Source: Desulfitobacterium_A sp034927245
GTDB lineage: Bacteria > Bacillota > Desulfitobacteriia > Desulfitobacteriales > Desulfitobacteriaceae
DNA length: 64,000 bases
Direction: 5' to 3'
Assembly: GCF_034927245.1 (NCBI RefSeq)
Contig: NZ_JAYFQK010000022.1
Location: forward strand, 33,957 to 97,956
Part shown: positions 58,576 to 64,000 of the stretch, piece after piece
Layout of the letters: each line of letters starts with the position of its first letter
Position numbering within the stretch: position 1 is the first letter of the stretch
Notes under the pieces: generated by a model
Told to the model about the DNA's origin: nothing
Database searches by the model: none
The model's input: only the letters and a program-made list of their open reading frames with translations
Translations under genes and position numbers: made by a program

Positions 58576-60978
58576 CTATTTGCCGACAATTTCATCCATT
58601 AAACCAAATTTTTGTTCGAATTGACCTTTCGTGATAAGAACTTCACGAGGTTTGGAACCCTCATATTCTCCAACAACGCCTTTTTCCTCTAATAAATCCA
58701 TAAGACGTGCCGCCCGCGTATACCCAATTCTCAAGCGCCTTTGCAATAAAGAAACAGAGGCATTTCCGGATTCGATAAATAAAAGTGCGGCTTGATGGAA
58801 GAGCTCGTCCCCTGCCGTTTCAACTTTACTGTTACCAATTTCAATGTTTGGGATCTCTTGATATTCGGGAGCAGCTTGACTTTGTAAAAACCGAACCACG
58901 TTTTCGACTTCTTTATCCGCCAGAAAACAGCCTTGAACACGAACAGGTTTACTGGAACCCATGGGTGAATAAAGCATATCCCCTCGTCCTAATAGTTTTT
59001 CCGCCCCATTCATATCCAAGATTGTTCGTGAATCCGTCTGTGACGAAACGGCAAAAGCGATTCGCGAAGGAATGTTGGCCTTAATCAATCCTGTGATGAC
59101 ATCAACAGAAGGTCTCTGAGTTGCAATAATAAGATGAATACCTGCTGCTCTCGCCATCTGAGCTAAGCGACAGATCGAATCTTCAACATCACCCGGTGCA
59201 ACCATCATTAAATCAGCAAGCTCATCAATTATCACAACAACATATGGTAAAGGAGGCACATTCTCTTTCTTTTCTTGGGTTTGTAAGAAGTTATAGCGTA
59301 CGATATCACGAACTCCTGAAGCTGCAAATAACTCATACCGTGTTTCCATTTCCGTAACAATCCATTTAAGCGCCCCTGCTGCTTTCTTTGGGTCTGTTAC
59401 GACCGGAGCAATAAGATGGGGAACCCCATTGTAATTCGTGAGCTCAACCATTTTAGGATCAACGAGTAAAAATTTGACTTCGTCCGGACGCGCTTTAAAT
59501 AAAATACTGTTAATTAACGTGTTCACACAAACTGATTTTCCGGAACCGGTAGCCCCTGCAATCAGTAGATGGGGCATTTTTGTTAAGTCCGCAATAATCG
59601 GAGTACCGGTAATATCCTTACCCAAAGCTACGGATAATTTGCCCTTAGCATTTTGAAATTCAGGCGTTTCTAGGACTTCCCTGAAATGAACCATCGAAAT
59701 CTCCCGGTTTGGCACTTCGATTCCGACGACCGATTTTCCGGGAACCGGAGCTTCAATCCGAACATCTGATGCAGCTAAGCCTAAGGCTATATCATCAGCA
59801 AGGTTGGTAATACGGCTTACTTTTACTCCCGGAGCAGGTTGTGCTTCATAGCGCGTAATAGCAGGTCCCTGGGTAACATGGGTGACTTTCACTTTAACTC
59901 CAAAGCTGCCCAAAGTATCCTCAAGGATTTTAACATTATCAGCAAGATCCTTATTAATTCGTGAATTTTTTACCTTAAGCGACTTCTGCAATAAGGTTAA
60001 ATTCGGTAATTGATATGTTGCGTTATCTTTCTGGATCTGCCGTGAAATCGGGGTTCCGGTCAGTTTGCCGGGAGGCATGATATCCCCTTGATCGTGATTC
60101 ACGGTTCCGGTATCTTTAGCCTCTGTGAATTCAAAGCTAGATTGTCTGGGTTCATCTTCGATTTTTGGGGATTCCATTTCTGCCTCTGCTAAATCGTCAC
60201 TATCATGCAACGTTTGAATAATCAACGGACGTTCCACAACATCAGGATCAAGAGCCTTATTGCCGGATGTATCCTTGATTTCCTTTTTCTTAGACCCCTT
60301 TATCGTTTTCTTAAGGTTCTGTTTCACAGTTGTTTCCGTTTCCTGATTATCGATCTCATCCTCTTCGGCCTCGGGATCTTGAACAACATAGATAAATTCT
60401 CCTATTTGTTCCTTTATCCACGCTCCGATATGTTCAGTCATTTTTTGCGCATCATGTATTTCATCAATCAGCGAACGGTTAGTGGCAAGTAAGGCACCTA
60501 TCAAAGCTAACATGATCAAAATAACATAGCCTCCGGCAATCCCTACCGAAGATTTCAGAACAATAGCAATACCTGCCCCAACTATGCCCCCACCCAGCCC
60601 ATCTTTGCCGGCCTGCCAGAGATCGGCAGGAGAGAAAGCCGCGACTCCCGGAAGCTGAAAATGAAGAACTCCCTCCAGAACAAACCATAGTAAAAGTATG
60701 CCGCCAATCCGCCACCCATTATTCCGATGGCGTTGATTCATATATGCGAAACCCCAAAGTCCGAGAAGAATAAGAACCCAAATCCTCCCTCCTCCTGCCA
60801 AAACAGTCAGAGCATAGTTTAACTTTTCGCCGATAAATCCGCTCGATTTAGAATAGAGCAAGACAATTCCCAGAGCTGCCAAGCCCAAAGCCAATATCCC
60901 AACAACTTCATGCTGTACCGTTTCTTTTAATGTTGGTCTTTTCTTAACCGTGCGGCGTGGTGTCTTTCGCTTCGCCAC
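58576..60978 (-). CDS. DNA translocase FtsK/SpoIIIE
   Basis: 800-residue septal DNA pump. Four N-terminal helices (VVGILALGLAALGIVLLYS, YALTVLAGGGRIWVLILLG, WRIGGILLLWFVLEGVLHF, VGIAGGYVILIMLALIGALL), an acidic linker, a motor with ATP-binding GATGSGKS and DELADLM, and a C-terminal winged-helix gamma domain (VSLLQRRLRIGYTRAARLMDLLEEKG). GTG 60978 follows GTGGGGGAAT; 12 codons upstream are excluded. Its position next to tepA is conserved, and in a spore former a SpoIIIE role is plausible. Confidence 0.94.
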   Translation of the reverse strand: MAKRKTPRRTVKKRPTLKETVQHEVVGILALGLAALGIVLLYSKSSGFIGEKLNYALTVLAGGGRIWVLILLGLWGFAYMNQRHRNNGWRIGGILLLWFVLEGVLHFQLPGVAAFSPADLWQAGKDGLGGGIVGAGIAIVLKSSVGIAGGYVILIMLALIGALLATNRSLIDEIHDAQKMTEHIGAWIKEQIGEFIYVVQDPEAEEDEIDNQETETTVKQNLKKTIKGSKKKEIKDTSGNKALDPDVVERPLIIQTLHDSDDLAEAEMESPKIEDEPRQSSFEFTEAKDTGTVNHDQGDIMPPGKLTGTPISRQIQKDNATYQLPNLTLLQKSLKVKNSRINKDLADNVKILEDTLGSFGVKVKVTHVTQGPAITRYEAQPAPGVKVSRITNLADDIALGLAASDVRIEAPVPGKSVVGIEVPNREISMVHFREVLETPEFQNAKGKLSVALGKDITGTPIIADLTKMPHLLIAGATGSGKSVCVNTLINSILFKARPDEVKFLLVDPKMVELTNYNGVPHLIAPVVTDPKKAAGALKWIVTEMETRYELFAASGVRDIVRYNFLQTQEKKENVPPLPYVVVIIDELADLMMVAPGDVEDSICRLAQMARAAGIHLIIATQRPSVDVITGLIKANIPSRIAFAVSSQTDSRTILDMNGAEKLLGRGDMLYSPMGSSKPVRVQGCFLADKEVENVVRFLQSQAAPEYQEIPNIEIGNSKVETAGDELFHQAALLFIESGNASVSLLQRRLRIGYTRAARLMDLLEEKGVVGEYEGSKPREVLITKGQFEQKFGLMDEIVGK

Positions 60979-61091
60979 AATAATTCCCCCACACCTTCTT
61001 TTGAGAATATCCATATCTTACCTAATTGTTTATCATCTCTTAATAGTATAATATAGAAACTTAATTTGTGCATTTTATAATGTATTATTGT

Positions 61092-61126
61092 ACGAAAAAG
61101 CGGGCATCAATGCCCGTTTTTCATCC
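61092..61126 (-). terminator. Terminator of tepA
   Basis: AACGGGCAT / ATGCCCGCT hairpin with TTTTTCG on the minus strand, 2 bases past the tepA stop. Confidence 0.85.
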
Positions 61127-61127
61127 T

Positions 61128-61829
61128 TTAAATCCCTTTTTGCTTCTCTATCAAACTTCTCATTTCGGCATAGGCCTCTTTTAAACCGCCGACAGCATCA
61201 ATTAAGCCAACGTCAACAGCATCTTGACCAATTAAAATTGTTCCGATATCCTGAGCTAATTCACCCGTCGCAAACATCAATTTTTTCAATTGTTCTTCCG
61301 ATACTTTTGAATGCTGAATAATAAAGCTATTAATTCGCTCTTGCATCTTTTGCAAATACGAAAACTGTTGATGCCCATTGATCACTAAACCGGTATAACG
61401 AATCGGGTGCACGGTCATCGTCCCTGTCGGAGAAATAAAACTTTTACTGCTGCTGACGGCAATTGGGATCCCGATACTATGTCCGCCTCCCAGAACTAAG
61501 GATACACTGGGTTTACTAAGGCTGCTCACCAGCTCGGAGATTGCCAGACCCGCTTCTACATCTCCTCCGGCAGTGTTTAGAATAATAATGAGTCCCTCGA
61601 TCTTTGGATTTTGCTCCACCGCGACCAATTGCGGAATCACATGCTCGTACTTTGTCGCCTTAGATTGTGCGGGTAAAATCTGATGTCCCTCAATCTGACC
61701 AACAACAGTCAGGCAAAAAATATTTTCTGTCGGTTCCGGAATCTGAATCTGTCCTAACTCCTTGATATTTTCAACTCCCGAATTTCTATACCCTTCTTCA
61801 AGACCTTCGTCGTTTTTTAGCATGAGCAT
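61128..61829 (-). CDS. tepA: Translocation-enhancing protein TepA (ClpP-like)
   Basis: ClpP/SppA-class serine peptidase of 233 residues. The catalytic Ser is in GGGHSIGIPIAVSSS; the preceding NTAGGDVEAGLAI and following sequence fit the TepA branch, and His/Asp ligands are not obvious by eye. In B. subtilis tepA (ymfB) is near spoIIIE and was first named for enhancing secretion. The ATG at 61829 is 4 bases after AAGGAG, ATG two codons later is also possible. Confidence 0.88.
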   Translation of the reverse strand: MLMLKNDEGLEEGYRNSGVENIKELGQIQIPEPTENIFCLTVVGQIEGHQILPAQSKATKYEHVIPQLVAVEQNPKIEGLIIILNTAGGDVEAGLAISELVSSLSKPSVSLVLGGGHSIGIPIAVSSSKSFISPTGTMTVHPIRYTGLVINGHQQFSYLQKMQERINSFIIQHSKVSEEQLKKLMFATGELAQDIGTILIGQDAVDVGLIDAVGGLKEAYAEMRSLIEKQKGI

Positions 61830-61975
61830 GACACTCCTTCTTCCCTATATCCATTCAACTTAACCCAAGATCAAGTTTTAGCTCGACCTGAACAAAGTTT
61901 CCTTTATATTATGGAAGGCTCGTATCATAAACATACTCGTCAAGAATAATTAAATTTACCAGCCTATATTAATTT

Positions 61976-63913
61976 TCATTCTTTAAAATAATTACTTCTG
62001 AGAATTAGGTCAGATAGGGCTAACCCCTGAATTTTCTTATTCTGATTCTCTTCTGAAACAGGCTTTCCAATATATTCTCCATTCGCAAGAACTGCAAAAT
62101 CTCTCTGAGTATTCAAGAGATTCCGTCCGAAGGTCGTGTTGTTGTATTCTTTTTCAGGAATTCCCATCAGATAGGCTATGGTAGGCAGAAGATCAATTTG
62201 TCCGCCTGTGGTCTCGACTTCCCGGCCTGTTAAGTCTTTGTTATAGATGATCAGGGGAACACGTTTAGAGTTATCAAGCCACCAACTTTCAGGATCGTTC
62301 ATCGCTTGAACTTCATCATCATAATATTTATGCACCCCTGTATGATCTCCATAGATAACTACGGCGGTATTTTCTAGAATCCCTTTTTCTTCAAGCGTAT
62401 TCATAAAGATTCCCAGTTGCTCATCGGTATAATGAATGCTTTGGAAATAGCCCCCTAACTTAGTTTGATTGAACTGATCCTCGAGATCCATCGTTTGAAA
62501 CTGTTCCGGTAAATCAAAAGGACTATGACTCGATAACGTTACCATAAAAGTATAGAACGGTTCTGTTTCTTGCGTAATAAGCGGAATGACTTGCTTTAGG
62601 TAGCTTCCATCACTTACTCCTAACCCAATCTGTTCATCTTGATTAAAGTAAGAGGCATCTGTCGTCTTCTCGAAACCAATCCCCTCAAGCGCATTCTGCC
62701 AATTCCACAAAGCGCCTTTATCTGCGTGAATGGCTTGGGTGCTATAACCTTGGTCTTGTAAAAGCTTCGGTAATGAATTATACGTATTCTGGGGAAAGCG
62801 AAAGAACGTTGCTCCGTTGCGTGCAGGATATACTGAAGTATTCGTCATCAGTTCCGCATCTGAACTATTTCCGTTATAAACTTGCTCATAGTAATTTGAA
62901 AAGTAAAAGCTGTTATAAAGTAATTTGTTGAGATTAGGGGTGATCTCCTGCCCATTTATTGATTGATTGATAACAAAGTTCTCCAGGGATTCAACCTGAA
63001 TAACGAGCAAATTCTTGTCTTTGAAAAGCCCGGCATATTGGTTTGGCGGTAAGTCCTCATTTTTATCATCAAACCAAATTTTCATTTGTTCTATTTCTTG
63101 GGTCGTTAGTGTGTATTCATTTGTATCCTTTAAGTAATTATAAGCATCATAAAGGTGATATCCAAAAGGGGATAAATTCGTTAATGTTTGATTCGGTGCC
63201 CATGCTACTCTGAAAAGCATGGTATCATCGTTTCCTTTGAGGTCAAGTTGGACATGCTGATAATAAATACCGGATATTGAAAGACCGAGTAAAAGAAAAA
63301 ACAATAAAAAGCTTCTTTCCGCTCGGATATAAAGTTTAGACACGCGCAGGCCAATAAGGCCTATAACCATTAAATCAACGACAAAAAACAAGTCAATCGA
63401 ACGAAGCATAGAAATGATCGATGACAAAAGATTATCTAAATTTGACGTTTGACTTAATGAATAGGGTGAAAGGAAACTTCCGAATCCTCGGTAATACATT
63501 AAATCGGCGATCAAGGATAAAGAGAGGATAAAATTAATACCAAATAATGCCCAATAGTGACGTTTCCCTTTAAAAAGATAGGCAAAACTGAGAAAAATAA
63601 TAATAAAGAATACATATACGCTCAGCGGCGGTGGTGAACTAAAACTACGAAAAGCACTGAGTGAACTAAAATGTGTCCCATCATTATTAACCAAACCAAT
63701 AAAAAGAATAGATTTAAGCAATAATGAAATAATCGTTATATAGAATAATCCATCTTTTACTAAGAAATCCAACTTTGCCCTGAGGTTCATTCCCTTTTTC
63801 TGAGGGACCGGAAGCAAGGGGGCTTGACCTAGTTCCCTAGATTGATAAACTAGGTTATTACTGAAGTTTCGCACCCCTTTAGGTGCTATTAGGTAAAGTT
63901 TTTGCAAACTCAA
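61976..63913 (-). CDS. LTA synthase-type membrane sulfatase
   Basis: Lipoteichoic-acid synthase family protein of 645 residues. Five hydrophobic segments lie between residues 50 and 220, then an extracellular sulfatase-like domain. Metal ligands are visible in VIQVESLENF (Glu about 308) and YGDHTGVH (Asp/His); the nucleophile position in the GxTSDxE loop reads GNSSDAE (about 348-354), giving Ser where LtaS has Thr. Ser as a nucleophile is unusual. Start: TTG 63913 has a weak SD; a later ATG near residue 42 (MNLRAKLDF) is more LTA-synthase-like. The upstream 87 bases to the window end show no gene. Confidence 0.88.
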   Translation of the reverse strand: MSLQKLYLIAPKGVRNFSNNLVYQSRELGQAPLLPVPQKKGMNLRAKLDFLVKDGLFYITIISLLLKSILFIGLVNNDGTHFSSLSAFRSFSSPPPLSVYVFFIIIFLSFAYLFKGKRHYWALFGINFILSLSLIADLMYYRGFGSFLSPYSLSQTSNLDNLLSSIISMLRSIDLFFVVDLMVIGLIGLRVSKLYIRAERSFLLFFLLLGLSISGIYYQHVQLDLKGNDDTMLFRVAWAPNQTLTNLSPFGYHLYDAYNYLKDTNEYTLTTQEIEQMKIWFDDKNEDLPPNQYAGLFKDKNLLVIQVESLENFVINQSINGQEITPNLNKLLYNSFYFSNYYEQVYNGNSSDAELMTNTSVYPARNGATFFRFPQNTYNSLPKLLQDQGYSTQAIHADKGALWNWQNALEGIGFEKTTDASYFNQDEQIGLGVSDGSYLKQVIPLITQETEPFYTFMVTLSSHSPFDLPEQFQTMDLEDQFNQTKLGGYFQSIHYTDEQLGIFMNTLEEKGILENTAVVIYGDHTGVHKYYDDEVQAMNDPESWWLDNSKRVPLIIYNKDLTGREVETTGGQIDLLPTIAYLMGIPEKEYNNTTFGRNLLNTQRDFAVLANGEYIGKPVSEENQNKKIQGLALSDLILRSNYFKE

Positions 63914-64000
63914 AATTGTAAATTACAACTCGTTATTACTTTTTAGCTAGCCTTTTCAACGTTTTTTAGCTGATTATTTAAAAAAGAATTCTCGAAAAGC

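Overview
This window is a densely packed chromosomal segment of a low-to-moderate GC, spore-forming, anaerobic Firmicute, most likely of the Peptococcaceae (the Desulfosporosinus / Desulfitobacterium / Syntrophobotulus group). Pointers are SpoVS, the tepA-ftsK-rodZ-pgsA-cinA-recA-rny-ymdB-spoVS block typical of the phylum, strong AGGAGG ribosome binding sites with many TTG/GTG starts, a menaquinone methyltransferase, rubredoxin, a Feo ferrous-iron system and the selenium enzyme MnmH. The genus is inference; no rRNA is present. I see no prophage, insertion sequence, CRISPR array or classical defence island.

Layout: 1-8.97 kb holds a 5'-truncated nucleoside kinase, small enzymes, endonuclease III, an HD-GYP protein, a VanW/PRC-barrel pair, an acidic-repeat membrane protein, an IMPACT-family protein, a thioesterase and MenG/UbiE. 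9.05-11.7 kb is feoA-feoB-feoC-like behind a Fur-box-like site. 11.9-18.9 kb mixes a zinc-ribbon protein, ComFB, a Crp/Fnr regulator, a Ski2-like helicase, rubredoxin, RidA and a HAD phosphatase. 19.1-27.2 kb is the metabolic centrepiece. 27.2-41.4 kb has tRNA-Ala(CGC), several unrecognised proteins, a P1 peptidase, UppP, TetR, GuaB, an aminotransferase, PHP and M19 hydrolases, SpoVS and YmdB. 41.5-63.9 kb is the conserved housekeeping block (rny, recX-recA, terC, DEAD helicase, cinA, FtsH-like protease, pgsA, rimO, ygiQ, yajQ, rodZ-like, mnmH, ftsK, tepA) followed by an LTA-synthase-type sulfatase.

Centrepiece: five co-directional genes (SucC-like, small Cys-rich Fe-S protein, SucD-like, CitE-like lyase, malic enzyme) followed by lutC and a lutB-lutA fusion. 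Read together they fit a malyl-CoA route: glyoxylate + acetyl-CoA to malyl-CoA, cleavage of the thioester with ATP formation, and decarboxylation of malate to pyruvate, with a Lut-type iron-sulfur oxidase feeding a 2-hydroxyacid (glycolate or lactate) into it. This resembles the biochemistry reported for syntrophic glycolate fermenters; substrate assignments are inferred from context. The small Fe-S protein embedded between the two ligase subunits is the least explained part.

A recurring regulatory theme is intergenic hairpins that overlap stop codons or ribosome binding sites: the P1-peptidase leader, the tetR leader, the uppP leader with mutually exclusive hairpins, and a terminator inside the long rny leader. 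recA has an overlapping promoter and LexA box. Annotated starts were moved inward where a clear Shine-Dalgarno (SD) site supports it.
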